Of a DNA stretch of 64,000 nt, positions 1 through 9,860 are shown one piece after another (position 1 is the stretch's first letter; every line of letters begins with the position of its first letter). The translations under genes were made by a program, and so were the position numbers. The notes beneath the pieces are model-generated. The model was not told the DNA's origin. It worked only from the letters and a program-made list of their open reading frames with translations, and made no database searches. The stretch spans positions 241,941 through 305,940 of the forward strand of contig NZ_JABEQC010000005.1 in assembly GCF_013041605.1 (NCBI RefSeq), written 5' to 3'. Origin of the DNA: Vibrio plantisponsor (lineage in GTDB: Bacteria > Pseudomonadota > Gammaproteobacteria > Enterobacterales > Vibrionaceae).

Positions 1-191
1 TGTTTGCGATCAATATGGTCAGCAGGGTTCATCTTCAAGTTACCCCAAACTTGTGAGCGAAGGCCTTGCTCTTTAAATTGCTCAGAGCCTGTGATGCCTG
101 ATTTGCCAGCTTTAAGAGACGATAAAACTTCTTCGACGTTGTTACCGATACTTGAAACAATACCCATACCGGTGATTACGACTCGTTTCAT
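1..191 (-). CDS. fabB: 3-oxoacyl-ACP synthase I FabB, 5' end only
   Basis: Only the first 63 codons are present; the gene runs off the left edge. The protein begins MKRVVITGMGIVSSIGNN, the typical start of beta-ketoacyl-ACP synthase I, which elongates acyl-ACP chains in fatty acid synthesis and is needed for unsaturated chains. The catalytic Cys-His-His residues lie outside the window. It is divergent from mnmC, as in other gammaproteobacteria. A partial FadR-like site lies upstream. The assignment comes from the N-terminal sequence and the fabB/mnmC neighbourhood; FabF begins differently. Confidence 0.93.
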   Translation of the reverse strand, partial: MKRVVITGMGIVSSIGNNVEEVLSSLKAGKSGITGSEQFKEQGLRSQVWGNLKMNPADHIDRK

Positions 192-245
192 GTGACATTC
201 CTATTATTCAATAATTCGTTAAATGATAACGAAGATGGACTTCAA

Positions 246-262
246 AAGTGGTCAGCTTTCCC
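246..262. promoter_or_regulatory. Possible FadR half-site upstream of fabB
   Basis: The stretch AAGTGGTCAGCTTT resembles one half of the FadR operator (AACTGGTCnGACCTGTT); the second half is poorly conserved. FadR activates fabB in enterobacteria and vibrios, so the position between fabB and mnmC is sensible. This is a weak motif match. Confidence 0.25.
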
Positions 263-317
263 ATTAATCCGTACAATCTCGACAATATTTCGCCGAATTT
301 GAAAGAATTTTCCTACT

Positions 318-2336
318 ATGACATCCATTACTAACGCACAGCTTGGCTGGAATGATGCCGGAACGCCGGTTTCAGACCAGTTCGATGATGTTTATTTTTC
401 CAACGTCAATGGACTGGAAGAAACTCGCTATGTGTTTCTAACACAAAATAATCTTCCTCAAAGATGGCAAGATTATGACCAAAAGCGTTTTGTCATTGCC
501 GAAACAGGATTCGGTACTGGATTAAACTTCCTCGCAGTTTGGCATTGGTTTGAGAAGTTTAGACAGCAAAACCCCGAAGCGATACTACAATCGTTACATT
601 TCATCAGTTTTGAGAAGTTCCCGCTAAGTAAGGCGGATTTAATTAAAGCGCATGAATCTTGGCCTGAACTGGCTGATTACGCACAACAACTCCATGAATT
701 CTATCCGATTGCCGTTCCGGAATGCCACCGCATCGTCTTAGCCGATGGCGCTATTACGCTCGATTTGTGGTTTGGTGACATTAAAGACTGTATGCCAAAA
801 GTGCCAACTCTCAAGCAAGGCATTGTTGATGCTTGGTTTTTAGATGGCTTCGCACCAAGCAAAAACCCAGAAATGTGGAACCAAGAACTGTTCGATGGTA
901 TGGCAAAACTGGGCAAGCAAGATTGTACCTGCGCAACGTTCACGGCGGCAGGTTTCGTGCGTAGAGGTTTAATCGAAGCTGGCTTTGATATGAAGAAAGT
1001 CAAAGGCTTCGGTACTAAGCGAGAAATGATCGCCGGTAAGCTCAAAGAGAAAGTAGCATACAGCAACGTTAAGCCTTGGTTCCATGTTGAAGCGACTGAC
1101 AACCTGCATGACGTTGCGATTATTGGTGGTGGTATTGCCAGTGCTGCTCTTGCAAAAACACTCACAGCAAGAGGTATCTCGGTCTCTATGTATTGCAAAG
1201 ATGAAGCCCCTGCGGAAGGCGCATCTGGCAATCGTCAGGGCGCAGTGTATCCGCTGTTGAATGGTGAACACTCTGGTGTATCTCGTGTGTTTGCTCCAGC
1301 TTTTTTATTTGCTCGTCAATTTATCGACCAAGCGGCAAAGACCGTTTCGTTTGACCATGACTGGTGTGGCGTGACTCAGCTAATGTGGGATGACAAATCG
1401 ACCAAGAAATTGGACACCATGTTGAAAGCGGACTTCTCGCCGGAATTAGTATCCAAACATAATATTGAGCAAACCAACCAAATGGTGGGATTGCCGGTAG
1501 ATGTGGAAAGTATCTCCTACCCTATGGGCGGCTGGCTGTCGCCTGCTCAGTTCACTCAAGGCTTAATCGCTGAGCTAGAGCAACAAGGTAAGCTAAAGGT
1601 TTACTACCAGCACCATGTTGATTCACTCGACTGGCAAGAAGAAGACAAACAGTGGCAACTAACCTGTGGAGAGAAAAAACTTCGCCACCAAGCGGTTGTT
1701 ATCGCCACTGGGCATCTGTTTGATAGCCTGACGCAAACACAGTTTGTCCCTCTCGGTAAAGTAAAAGGCCAAGTGAGTCATATCCCGACCAACAACGAAT
1801 TACAGCAACTAAAAACAGTGCTCTGCTATGACGGTTATATGACGCCTTGTAACCCGAACAATCAACATCACTGTATCGGGGCCAGTTACGACCGTTCGCA
1901 CTTAGATCAAGAGTTTGATCCACATGCTCAAGTTGAAAATGCTCAGCGCCTCAAAAACTGCTTACCTCAGCAAGCATGGCCAAACAGTGTCGATGTGAGC
2001 GAGAACCAATCTCGCCAAGGCATTCGCTGCGTGAGCCGCGATCACCTTCCGTTTGTCGGTAACGTAGGGAATTTTGAAGCAATAACAGAGCAATATTCAG
2101 AACTCAGTGATATGAGTGAGTACAACGCTCCTAACATTGAGCAATACCCCAAGTTGTATGCATTGATTGGATTGGGCTCTCGCGGTTTAAGCTCCGCGCC
2201 ACTCATGGCTGAACTGCTAGCTTCACAAATGAGTGGTGACCCGTTGCCTCTGCCTAACGATGTGCTTGAAACCCTTCATCCAAGCAGAATGTGGGTAAGA
2301 AAGCTGCGCAAAGGCAAAGCGTTGACTGAGAAGTGA
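318..2336 (+). CDS. mnmC: Bifunctional tRNA mnm5s2U biosynthesis enzyme MnmC
   Basis: This 672-residue protein catalyses the last two steps of 5-methylaminomethyl-2-thiouridine formation at the tRNA wobble position. The C-terminal FAD domain removes the carboxymethyl group, and the N-terminal domain methylates the product using SAM. The methyltransferase domain (about 1-245) has GFGTGLNF at 64-71 and DGFAPSKNP near 176-184. The oxidoreductase domain (about 265-650) starts with the dinucleotide-binding GGGIAS near 270. Length matches the family. It is followed by a strong bidirectional terminator and is divergent from fabB. Confidence 0.96.
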   Translation: MTSITNAQLGWNDAGTPVSDQFDDVYFSNVNGLEETRYVFLTQNNLPQRWQDYDQKRFVIAETGFGTGLNFLAVWHWFEKFRQQNPEAILQSLHFISFEKFPLSKADLIKAHESWPELADYAQQLHEFYPIAVPECHRIVLADGAITLDLWFGDIKDCMPKVPTLKQGIVDAWFLDGFAPSKNPEMWNQELFDGMAKLGKQDCTCATFTAAGFVRRGLIEAGFDMKKVKGFGTKREMIAGKLKEKVAYSNVKPWFHVEATDNLHDVAIIGGGIASAALAKTLTARGISVSMYCKDEAPAEGASGNRQGAVYPLLNGEHSGVSRVFAPAFLFARQFIDQAAKTVSFDHDWCGVTQLMWDDKSTKKLDTMLKADFSPELVSKHNIEQTNQMVGLPVDVESISYPMGGWLSPAQFTQGLIAELEQQGKLKVYYQHHVDSLDWQEEDKQWQLTCGEKKLRHQAVVIATGHLFDSLTQTQFVPLGKVKGQVSHIPTNNELQQLKTVLCYDGYMTPCNPNNQHHCIGASYDRSHLDQEFDPHAQVENAQRLKNCLPQQAWPNSVDVSENQSRQGIRCVSRDHLPFVGNVGNFEAITEQYSELSDMSEYNAPNIEQYPKLYALIGLGSRGLSSAPLMAELLASQMSGDPLPLPNDVLETLHPSRMWVRKLRKGKALTEK

Positions 2337-2354
2337 ATCGGTTCTGCAAACACG

Positions 2355-2383
2355 AAAAAGCCTCGCAATAGCGAGGCTTTTTT
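2355..2383. terminator. Bidirectional terminator between mnmC and the FMN reductase gene
   Basis: GCCTCGC and GCGAGGC form a 7-bp GC-rich stem with an AATA loop. It is flanked by an A-run on one side and a T-run on the other, so it can end both convergent transcripts. Confidence 0.9.
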
Positions 2384-2401
2384 ATCAATGCGATTTAAAG
2401 A

Positions 2402-2929
2402 TTAAGCAGCCAGTTTTGCTACCGCTTCTTTAAGTTGAGTCGCAATGCTTTCATTCGTAACGACACCACTTTCCAAATCGAAGTTGTCGTAGAAGCTTGG
2501 TACTGAAACCGTCGCTTTCACATTACCGCCAAAGTAACCAGCAGAGCCAGAAGCGGCTGCTAATACTGATGTTGCACCACCAGGGCCTGGAGAAGTTGCT
2601 AGGTATACTGCTGGTTTGTTTTTAAATACTTCACGGTCGATACGGGTTGCCCAGTCAAACAAGTTTTTGTATGCCGCTGGGTAGTGACCGTTGTGCTCAG
2701 CAAAAGAGATAACAAATGCATCTGCCTGTGCTAAATCACGTAGGAAACCTAACGCGCCTTCAGCTTGACCAATCTCTTTTTCAAGATCTTCGCTGAACAT
2801 AGGTACGTTGTAGTTGTTGATGTCCAGCACTTGAACTTCAGCGCCATCAATCAAATTTGCTGTATAAGTTGCCAATGCTTTGTTAATAGAGGTTGAGCTG
2901 GTGCTTGCACCGAATGCAATAACTTTCAT
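2402..2929 (-). CDS. NAD(P)H-dependent FMN reductase family protein
   Basis: A 175-residue flavodoxin-fold protein of the NADPH-dependent FMN reductase (YieF/ChrR-like) family. The N-terminal segment FGASTSSTSINKALA is the phosphate-binding loop of the FMN site. AEHNGHYPAAYKNLFDW corresponds to the PEYNxxxPxxLKNxxDW motif typical of these quinone or azo reductases, with His in place of the usual Tyr-Ser region. It probably reduces quinones or flavins in the cytoplasm; the exact substrate cannot be read. It appears monocistronic, with its own 219-nt upstream region and a terminator shared with mnmC. Confidence 0.85.
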   Translation of the reverse strand: MKVIAFGASTSSTSINKALATYTANLIDGAEVQVLDINNYNVPMFSEDLEKEIGQAEGALGFLRDLAQADAFVISFAEHNGHYPAAYKNLFDWATRIDREVFKNKPAVYLATSPGPGGATSVLAAASGSAGYFGGNVKATVSVPSFYDNFDLESGVVTNESIATQLKEAVAKLAA

Positions 2930-3100
2930 GATGATAACCTTGTGTGCTGTTTCGATGTAACTAGATTAATCTTTGAACACCTTACCAACAAGCCGAATTA
3001 TTGTATTAGGTCATTCAAAAATTTTGAATGACGCGTTATTCGCGCAACTCGCGTCTCACCTATTGACGCTTCTCAATGAACACTCAACGCATAAAAAAAT

Positions 3101-3117
3101 AGCAGCGTAATTGCTGC
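3101..3117 (-). terminator. Probable terminator of epmC-yfcL
   Basis: GCAGC and GCTGC form a short stem just downstream of yfcL. On the minus strand it is followed by TATTTTTTT. The stem is only about 5 bp, so this is a modest call. Confidence 0.5.
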
Positions 3118-3148
3118 CATCTTTTGTATTTTGTTCTTCGTACTTTCA

Positions 3149-3412
3149 CTAAGCTTGGTTCGATAACTCGTTCCACAAGTCAGACACAATGATACGGTCT
3201 GCTGGTGTCAACTCAGAGCGAGCCTCTTCCAAACTTTTTTCAATACGTACTTTTAGCTCAGCGATGTCTTCAATGCCTTCTTCTTCACACGATGCTGCGG
3301 ATAGTGAGATGTGCCCACGTAAGTAACCGCCAGCAAACAGTTCATCATCCGATGCCGTAGCAATACGTGTATCAATCAGCTCTAAAAGTTTTTCTTCAAA
3401 TTCAATAATCAT
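3149..3412 (-). CDS. yfcL: YfcL family protein
   Basis: An 87-residue acidic cytoplasmic protein. The N-terminal stretch (FEEKLLELIDTRIATASDDE) and the segment SDDELFAGGYLRGHISLS match the E. coli YfcL family, whose function is not established. It lies 47 nt downstream of epmC in the same direction, which is the conserved yfcM-yfcL neighbourhood near aroC and prmB. Cotranscription with epmC is likely. No motif indicates an enzymatic activity. Confidence 0.85.
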   Translation of the reverse strand: MIIEFEEKLLELIDTRIATASDDELFAGGYLRGHISLSAASCEEEGIEDIAELKVRIEKSLEEARSELTPADRIIVSDLWNELSNQA

Positions 3413-3459
3413 GTTCTATGAATACCTAGTTTTATCAAGACTGTGCAGTTGCGTATGGA

Positions 3460-3990
3460 TTACTTAATCACAAACTGATCAGCCGTTAGTTCTGGTGTCT
3501 GATAAAACGACTGCAATGCCTGAGAAAGCATTTTCACTCGTTCAGGTAATCCATGTTGCAAAATACTCAAGACTTCTTGATGGACTTTCGCCATGAATGC
3601 CAGACGGTCTGGTTCAAAATCGCCGCTAAGGTTGTCACAACTTACCGTAAAAGGAAACCCTGCACTGCGCGACAGTATCCACTCATAAGCTTGGGGACGA
3701 ATTTCGACTTTCTCGAACTCTGCCTGCACTTGCTCAGAACGACCATCGGGATGATACCAGTAACCAAAATCTTCCAATAAACGACGTTCAGGGCCAGCCA
3801 CACACCAGTGCGCAATTTCATGCAAAGCAGAAGCATAGAAGCCGCGAGCAAAGATAATTCGGTGATAATTCACCTTGTCATCAGCAGGTAAATAGACAGG
3901 CTCATCACCGCCTAACTCCAGCTTAGTGTTAAACGAACTGAAGAAGGTTTGGTTAAAGATGTCGATCAAATCAGTGTATTGGTGAGACAT
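3460..3990 (-). CDS. epmC: Elongation factor P hydroxylase EpmC (YfcM)
   Basis: A 176-residue protein of the EpmC family. EpmC hydroxylates the beta-lysyl-lysine modification on EF-P, the factor that relieves ribosome stalling at polyproline. HEIAH at residues 57-61, followed by WC, is the family's iron-binding motif. It is the first gene of a leftward pair with yfcL and is divergent from the TRIC channel gene. epmA and epmB are not in this window. Length is as expected. Confidence 0.92.
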   Translation of the reverse strand: MSHQYTDLIDIFNQTFFSSFNTKLELGGDEPVYLPADDKVNYHRIIFARGFYASALHEIAHWCVAGPERRLLEDFGYWYHPDGRSEQVQAEFEKVEIRPQAYEWILSRSAGFPFTVSCDNLSGDFEPDRLAFMAKVHQEVLSILQHGLPERVKMLSQALQSFYQTPELTADQFVIK

Positions 3991-4226
3991 AACAGCAAGT
4001 TCTTGGGTATGCGACGTATGAAGTTAACAACGAGCTGCATTTTCGCGGCTTTTTGCTCTGAGGTAAAGTGTAGGAATACATGTATTAGTTTTATTCATCT
4101 GTAAAACTGCGGTCAAAACGCCAAAAAGCGGTCGTATTCCGTCGCATCTGATACTACACTGCGCACCTTTCTCAGACCTTGATTCATCACGACTCTCAAC
4201 CAACAATCATTTATAGGTGTAATACT

Positions 4227-4850
4227 ATGCTGCTCAGCGTTTTGTACATTATCGGGATTACAGCGGAAGCCATGACTGGTGCACTCAGCGCAGGTCGCAA
4301 GAAAATGGATTGGTTTGGTGTCATGTTAGTCGCCAGCGCAACAGCCATTGGTGGCGGAACCGTGCGCGATATTTTGCTGGGCCATTACCCTCTAGGCTGG
4401 GTAGAAAACCCAGAATTTCTCGTGATTACTTGCGTTGCGGGCGTTGTGACAACCGGTATTTACAAATGGGTGATCAAGCTCAAAGGTCTGTTTATTCGCT
4501 TAGATGCTCTGGGTTTGATTGTTTTCAGTATTATCGGCACCAAAGTGGCAATGGGTATGGGTCTGCATGAAGTTATCTGTGTGGTGTCTGCGCTAGTAAC
4601 TGGTGTATTTGGCGGTTTGCTGCGTGATCTGATTTGTCGCCAACAACCTTTAGTGTTGCATGACGAACTGTATGCTTCCGTGGCACTTGTCGCCTCAGTG
4701 CTCTATTTAGCATTATTAAAATTTGGGGTGAATGATGTGACCAGCACCATCATTACTTTAGTGGTCGGTTACCTGCTACGCATGGCTGCGGTCCGTTTTA
4801 AATGGCGTTTACCGTCTTTTCACCTTGAAGCTGAAAACTCGATTCACTGA
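4227..4850 (+). CDS. TRIC cation channel / UPF0126 family membrane protein (YadS-like)
   Basis: A 207-residue polytopic inner membrane protein, about seven helices, with two repeated halves. Each half carries a glycine- and arginine-rich loop: AIGGGTVRDILLG in the first and GVFGGLLRDLICR in the second. This is the signature of bacterial TRIC (UPF0126) channels. I chose ATG 4227, preceded by AGGTG, because the longer in-frame extension from 4179 is polar and not conserved in the family. The physiological substrate is not known from sequence. It ends at a bidirectional terminator shared with aroC. Confidence 0.88.
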   Translation: MLLSVLYIIGITAEAMTGALSAGRKKMDWFGVMLVASATAIGGGTVRDILLGHYPLGWVENPEFLVITCVAGVVTTGIYKWVIKLKGLFIRLDALGLIVFSIIGTKVAMGMGLHEVICVVSALVTGVFGGLLRDLICRQQPLVLHDELYASVALVASVLYLALLKFGVNDVTSTIITLVVGYLLRMAAVRFKWRLPSFHLEAENSIH

Positions 4851-4900
4851 ACTGGAATAAGCAAACCAAACCAGTTTAGCTTTTACTCGTAATGCAAAAG

Positions 4901-4927
4901 AAAACGCCCTCAAGTGAGGGCGTTTTT
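4901..4927. terminator. Bidirectional terminator between the TRIC gene and aroC
   Basis: ACGCCCTC and GAGGGCGT form a GC-rich stem flanked by AAAA and TTTTT. It serves both convergent genes. Confidence 0.9.
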
Positions 4928-4944
4928 CATTCATAAATCCGAGA

Positions 4945-6030
4945 TTAGATGTGTGGTGTCTCTGTTGTTACACCGTGGTTCTGACCACGATGACGTAACA
5001 GATGATCCATCAACACAATCGCCAGCATAGCTTCAGCAATTGGCACCGCGCGAATACCAACACATGGGTCATGACGACCTTTCGTAATCAGCTGTGTTGG
5101 CTCACCAGCACGAGTGATTGTGTCACCCGGAACCGTAATGCTCGATGTTGGTTTAAGTGCAATGTTCGCGACAATGTCCTGCCCCGTAGAAATGCCACCT
5201 AAGATACCGCCAGCGTGGTTGCTCTTAAAACCTTCTGGAGAAAGTGGGTCACGGTGCTCACTGCCACGTTGATTGACCACGTCAAAACCATCACCGATTT
5301 CGACACCTTTCACCGCGTTAATGCTCATCAACGCATGTGCGATGTCTGCATCTAAGCGATCAAATACCGGCTCACCTAAACCGACAGGCAGATTGGTTGC
5401 AACCACCTGTATTTTGGCACCGATAGAATCACCTTCTTTTTTCAGGTCACGGATCAGTTGGTCGAAGGCTTCCACTTTATCGACATCTGGACAGAAGAAA
5501 GCGTTGTTTTCGATTTCATTCCAATCCACTTTATCAATCGAGATATCACCCATTTGTGATAAGTAAGCACGGATTTCAACACCAAATTCTTGCTTCAGAT
5601 ATTTCTTCGCAATACCACCAGCAGCAACACGCATTGCCGTTTCACGAGCAGACGAGCGACCACCGCCACGATAATCACGAATGCCGTATTTCTGATGGTA
5701 AGTGTAGTCAGCATGTCCTGGGCGGAACTTATCTTTGATTTCTGAATAGTCTTTTGAACGCTGATCGGTATTTTCAATCAGTAATCCAATCGACGTTCCT
5801 GTGGTTTTTCCTTCAAAAACCCCAGAAAGAATTTTCACTTCATCCGGTTCACGGCGCTGAGTGGTATAACGAGATGTGCCCGGGCGACGACGGTCTAGGT
5901 CGAGTTGTAAATCCGCCTCGCTAATCTCAAGTCCCGGAGGGCATCCGTCTACGATACATCCAAGTGCGATACCGTGACTTTCTCCGAATGTGGTTACTCG
6001 GAAATGTTGTCCGATACTGTTTCCTGCCAT
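4945..6030 (-). CDS. aroC: Chorismate synthase AroC
   Basis: A 361-residue enzyme that converts 5-enolpyruvylshikimate-3-phosphate to chorismate using reduced FMN, the last common step to aromatic amino acids, folate and ubiquinone. GESHG at 16-20, the RPGTSR segment and the [18 protein letters not shown] block near residue 120 are the family signatures. It follows prmB on the same strand, the conserved prmB-aroC order. A terminator lies between the two, so aroC may have its own promoter in the 192-nt gap. Confidence 0.98.
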   Translation of the reverse strand: MAGNSIGQHFRVTTFGESHGIALGCIVDGCPPGLEISEADLQLDLDRRRPGTSRYTTQRREPDEVKILSGVFEGKTTGTSIGLLIENTDQRSKDYSEIKDKFRPGHADYTYHQKYGIRDYRGGGRSSARETAMRVAAGGIAKKYLKQEFGVEIRAYLSQMGDISIDKVDWNEIENNAFFCPDVDKVEAFDQLIRDLKKEGDSIGAKIQVVATNLPVGLGEPVFDRLDADIAHALMSINAVKGVEIGDGFDVVNQRGSEHRDPLSPEGFKSNHAGGILGGISTGQDIVANIALKPTSSITVPGDTITRAGEPTQLITKGRHDPCVGIRAVPIAEAMLAIVLMDHLLRHRGQNHGVTTETPHI

Positions 6031-6182
6031 TACTTCCTCAAATTAGTGCGTTGAAAGTAGGAACGAACCACTTCCAACATACTGATAGCTATTCTTCGTG
6101 GATTCATAGTGGCTTTATTACGTTTTGATGTAAAGCCCTTAACCACATCAAATTGGACAAAAATAGTTGGCCCAAAAATGAA

Positions 6183-6207
6183 AACGCCGACACTAAGGTC
6201 GGCGCTT
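6183..6207 (-). terminator. Terminator downstream of prmB
   Basis: GCGCCGACCTTAGTGTCGGC on the minus strand forms a GCCGAC stem and is followed by GTTTTCATTTTT. It lies between prmB and aroC. Confidence 0.75.
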
Positions 6208-6222
6208 TGCGAGAGTTCGAAA

Positions 6223-7155
6223 TTAATCGATATAAAGTGCGAAATCTGAGGCACATTCGAGCAGTTGCTGACGTGTGAGCATAAACACACCGTGACCGCC
6301 ATTCTCAAACTCTAACCAAGTGAATGGAATGTGTGGGTACTGATCCATCATATGAATCATCGAGTTGCCCACTTCACAAATCAAGATACCGTTTTCTGAC
6401 AGGTAACGTGGTGCATTGGCAAGAATACGACGAACCAGTTTCAAGCCATCGCTACCAGCAGCAAGGCCTAGAGCAGGTTCATGTTTGAACTCCGCAGGTA
6501 AGCTATCCATATCTTCCTGATCCACATACGGTGGGTTAGAAACGATAATATCGTATTGTGATTCTGGTAAATCACGGAACAGATCCGAACGAATCGGGAA
6601 CACTTGCTGTTCAAGACCATGATCTTGAATGTTTTGCTCTGCAACCGCTAAGGCGTCTGTCGAAATATCAATCGCGTCCACTTCCGCTTCTGGGAATGCA
6701 TACGCACAAGCAATCGCAATGCAACCACTGCCAGTACACAGATCCATAATGCGAGTTGGTTCTTCAACCAGCCAAGGTGAGAATTGCGCTTGAATCAGTT
6801 CACCGATAGGTGAGCGAGGTACAAGTACACGTTCATCAACAAAAAACTCTAACCCACAGAACCACGCTTTATTGGTTAAATAAGCGGTTGGAGTGCGGTC
6901 TTTAATACGTGTAATAACACGTTCAACAATACGTAAACGCTCGCTAGATGTTAAGCGAGAGTTCAAAGCATGAGGAGGCACGTCGATCGGCAGATATAGG
7001 GTTGGCAGCACAAGTTGCACCGCTTCATCCCACGCATTATCCGTTCCATGACCATAAAATAAATTGGCTGCATTAAAACGGCTAACCGTCCAACGAATCA
7101 TATCCTGAAGGGTGTGAAGTTCCGAAACGGCTTCTTCTACAAAAATCTTATCCAA
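6223..7155 (-). CDS. prmB: Ribosomal protein uL3 (L3) glutamine N5-methyltransferase PrmB
   Basis: A 310-residue SAM-dependent methyltransferase that methylates a glutamine of ribosomal protein L3. It is a paralogue of PrmC in this window. DLCTGSGC at 139-146 is the SAM-binding motif I, and NPPY at 207-210 binds the target glutamine amide. The chosen start is TTG at 7155, five nucleotides after GGAGG, and gives the family's usual N-terminus. It is divergent from smrB with a short 63-nt intergenic region. Confidence 0.95.
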   Translation of the reverse strand: MDKIFVEEAVSELHTLQDMIRWTVSRFNAANLFYGHGTDNAWDEAVQLVLPTLYLPIDVPPHALNSRLTSSERLRIVERVITRIKDRTPTAYLTNKAWFCGLEFFVDERVLVPRSPIGELIQAQFSPWLVEEPTRIMDLCTGSGCIAIACAYAFPEAEVDAIDISTDALAVAEQNIQDHGLEQQVFPIRSDLFRDLPESQYDIIVSNPPYVDQEDMDSLPAEFKHEPALGLAAGSDGLKLVRRILANAPRYLSENGILICEVGNSMIHMMDQYPHIPFTWLEFENGGHGVFMLTRQQLLECASDFALYID

Positions 7156-7218
7156 AATTGCCTCCGAAAAGCGCTACAATACTGCGAATATTGATGATTA
7201 ACTGAATAACCAATTCTA

Positions 7219-7773
7219 ATGAGCAAAAAAGACACCGATTACAACGACAATGATTATTTAGACGCTGACGATGATTTTGCAATGTTTCGCGATGCAGTAA
7301 AGGGCGTAAAAAAGTTAACGCAGGATACCATAGTCCAGCAGCCAAACAGAAATGCTAAACAAAAAGAAATCATCAAAGGTTCACGTGAAGCAAGCGACAG
7401 TAATTTTTACTTCTCTGACGAGTTTGTACCGCTACTCAGCGAAGAAGGTCCAACTCGCTACGCTCGCGATGACGTTTCTAAATATGAAGTGAAAAAACTG
7501 CGTCGTGGTGTCTACGTCCCAGACGTGTTCTTAGATATGCATGGCATGACTCAACAGGAAGCCAAACGTGAGCTTGGCGCTATGATCGCTTACTGCGTGA
7601 AAGAGAGTGTGCACACTGCTTGTGTACAGCACGGCATCGGTAAACATATCCTGAAGCAAAAAGTGCCGTTGTGGTTGGCACAGCACCCTGACGTGATGGC
7701 ATTCCATCAAGCGCCACTAGAGTTTGGTGGCGATGGCGCACTGCTGGTTTTGATTTCTATCCCAGAAAAATAA
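7219..7773 (+). CDS. smrB: Ribosome rescue endonuclease SmrB
   Basis: A 184-residue protein with a C-terminal Smr domain (about 98-184). SmrB is recruited to collided ribosomes and cuts the mRNA between them, which feeds tmRNA rescue. The catalytic DxH motif appears as DMHG at 106-109 and the second motif as HGIGKHIL near 138-145. The acidic N-terminal region (DYNDNDYLDADDD) is typical of the family. It is divergent from prmB, as in E. coli, and converges on the flagellar block with a hairpin between them. Confidence 0.94.
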   Translation: MSKKDTDYNDNDYLDADDDFAMFRDAVKGVKKLTQDTIVQQPNRNAKQKEIIKGSREASDSNFYFSDEFVPLLSEEGPTRYARDDVSKYEVKKLRRGVYVPDVFLDMHGMTQQEAKRELGAMIAYCVKESVHTACVQHGIGKHILKQKVPLWLAQHPDVMAFHQAPLEFGGDGALLVLISIPEK

Positions 7774-7843
7774 TCACCCAAAAAAGTAATCACATTGAGT
7801 CTCAATGGATAAAGTGCAACAAAGATACTATGGCGAGAAGGAT

Positions 7844-7865
7844 ACTAGGGCAAGAATGCCCTAGT
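7844..7865 (+). terminator. Probable terminator of smrB
   Basis: ACTAGGGCA and TGCCCTAGT form a perfect 9-bp stem with an AGAA loop, followed on the plus strand by only a short TTTAA. It lies between the convergent smrB and flhB genes. Confidence 0.55.
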
Positions 7866-7923
7866 TTAAGCGTATTGGATATGTTGAGCGCTTTGTGTTG
7901 CTTTACCCTTTGAGGTTATCCCG

Positions 7924-9054
7924 CTAATAACGCATATCCGGCGGGATTGGCATCTTCTCTTCATGCAGTATCGGACGCTGACCACCTTTGCGACGATATT
8001 GTTTAAGCTGGAAGATGTACGCCAGAACCTGAGCCACCGCTACGAACAAGCCGTCTGGAATTTCCTGTTCTAACTCAGTGGTATGGTATAAGGCACGCGC
8101 CAATGGCGGAGCCGGAACAATCATGATGTTGTGCTCTCTCGCCACTTCACGAATTTTCAGAGCCATATGATCAACACCTTTAGCGACCACCACAGGTGCC
8201 CTATCGGTATTTTGCTTATATCGCAATGCAACAGAGAAGTGATCCGGGTTGGTAATGATAACGTCGGCTTGAGGAACTTCTGCCATCATACGGCGCTGAG
8301 CAGCTTCACGTTGCAGCATTCGGATACGGCCCTTAACTTCCGGTTTACCTTCCGTATCTTTGTACTCATCTTTCACTTCTTGCTTGGTCATTTTCAACTG
8401 GTTAGCGTGTTGCCAAATCTGGAAAGGTATATCAATCGCGACAACCACCAGCAATGAGCAGCTAATCAGCAGGACGAAGTTAAGTAAGATATCCAACGCA
8501 TGAAAGATATTCTGCGGGAACACATCCAGGCTCAGCTGAAACAGATCGTGCTTCGAGCGGTCAATTAAGGTAAACGCCACTCCGGCGACTAAAGACACCT
8601 TTAAAATCGACTTGATCAGCTCAACCCAACTTTGCAAACCAAACATTCGCTTGAAGCCACTGAGTGGATTCAGTTTCGAAAATTTTGGCATTGCCGCTTC
8701 CATAGAGAAATTCACACCACCTACGCCAGCAGCGCCGATAAAAGCAGCAATAAACAGTGTAATAAGCACCAGAAAAAGAGGGAGAAGAAGATTAACAAGA
8801 GCTGATGATGCGATATCAAACAGCTTTCCGAGATCGAAAATTTCCTCTCGGCTCAAACTGAACAAACGTCGCATTGAGGCAAAAAGTCCGCCAGCTAACG
8901 CTTCTCCGAACCACATCAGAGATACTGCGCCAACCACTAATACCGATACAGAAGCCAGCTCCTTCGAACGCGCAACCTGACCTTTTTCTTTGGCCTGTTG
9001 CAGCCTTCTGGGCGTGGCGTCTTCGGTCCTTTCTTGACCGTCTGATTCTGCCAA
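7924..9054 (-). CDS. flhB: Flagellar export switch protein FlhB (NPDH variant)
   Basis: A 376-residue component of the flagellar type III export gate, with about four membrane helices (30-210) and a cytosolic C-terminal switch domain. FlhB changes export specificity from hook to filament proteins with FliK. The autocleavage site, NPTH in most homologues, reads N269-P270-D271-H272 here. The N-P scissile pair and His are kept but Thr is Asp. It is the last gene of the leftward fliK to flhB operon, 15 nt after fliR. flhA is not adjacent; smrB follows instead. Confidence 0.96.
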   Translation of the reverse strand: MAESDGQERTEDATPRRLQQAKEKGQVARSKELASVSVLVVGAVSLMWFGEALAGGLFASMRRLFSLSREEIFDLGKLFDIASSALVNLLLPLFLVLITLFIAAFIGAAGVGGVNFSMEAAMPKFSKLNPLSGFKRMFGLQSWVELIKSILKVSLVAGVAFTLIDRSKHDLFQLSLDVFPQNIFHALDILLNFVLLISCSLLVVVAIDIPFQIWQHANQLKMTKQEVKDEYKDTEGKPEVKGRIRMLQREAAQRRMMAEVPQADVIITNPDHFSVALRYKQNTDRAPVVVAKGVDHMALKIREVAREHNIMIVPAPPLARALYHTTELEQEIPDGLFVAVAQVLAYIFQLKQYRRKGGQRPILHEEKMPIPPDMRY

Positions 9055-9069
9055 CTCAGCCTCCTAAAG

Positions 9070-9852
9070 CTAACAATTTAATCGGATGAGGCTGCAAACC
9101 TGTTGCTCGCCTTGCAGCCAATAGAGTTCATAATGAGTGTAAAGACCACTGATGATAAACCAACAAAGCAGCAAGCCGACCATCAAGGCAAACGCAAAAC
9201 CCAAAGAGAAAATGTTCAGCTGCGGTGCAGCACGGGTCATAACACCAAATGACAAGTTCACCGTCAGCAATGCAATGATCCCCGACAGCGACATACTTAA
9301 CGCAACTTTAAATATAGTCCCGAACCATTGCGCCATCTGCTCAAAATCTAAGTTGTTCAGCCCCGAACCACCAATAGGTAGGCTTTTAAAACTAAACGCC
9401 AGCAATTGAATCATCTTCAAATGACCATCGCTGGCAAGGAAGAACATCGTGGCTAAAAACATGAATAGCTGACCAAGCAACGGCGTATTCTGACCGTTGG
9501 CAGGATCCACCATGGATGCGAAACCTAAGCTCGATTGCATACCAAGAATCTGGCCGAGCATAACGAAGGTTTGAATAATAAACTGCGTCACCATCCCCAT
9601 AGAGACACCAATGACCAACTGCTCCAAGGTGATCATAAACCCTTGAAGAGAAAGCAGTTGAATATTTTCCGGCACCGCAGGGATAGCCGGCATAAGTGCC
9701 AAGGTTAAGGCTAAGCCGAAATAGAGACGAATTCGCGCAGAAACAAATCGAGCACCCGTTACCGTCATTACCATCAGCATCGCGGAGATGCGCGTATATG
9801 GCCAAAAATAATTGGCGATAAAATCAAGGACGACGGTGGCTGGATACTCCAT
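9070..9852 (-). CDS. fliR: Flagellar export apparatus protein FliR
   Basis: A 260-residue integral membrane protein, about six helices, that joins FliP and FliQ to form the helical export channel in the MS ring. The segment GQILGMQSSLGFASMVDP is characteristic of FliR. It sits 8 nt downstream of fliQ and 15 nt upstream of flhB, in the conserved fliOPQR-flhB order. Confidence 0.95.
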   Translation of the reverse strand: MEYPATVVLDFIANYFWPYTRISAMLMVMTVTGARFVSARIRLYFGLALTLALMPAIPAVPENIQLLSLQGFMITLEQLVIGVSMGMVTQFIIQTFVMLGQILGMQSSLGFASMVDPANGQNTPLLGQLFMFLATMFFLASDGHLKMIQLLAFSFKSLPIGGSGLNNLDFEQMAQWFGTIFKVALSMSLSGIIALLTVNLSFGVMTRAAPQLNIFSLGFAFALMVGLLLCWFIISGLYTHYELYWLQGEQQVCSLIRLNC

Positions 9853-9860
9853 GTATGCTC

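Noticed and set aside
701..1231. A 176-aa frame on the minus strand inside mnmC
   Set aside because: It is antisense to a well conserved gene and has no recognisable domain or ribosome site.
4024..4206. A 60-aa minus-strand frame between epmC and the TRIC gene
   Set aside because: No conserved motif, and it overlaps the presumed promoter region.
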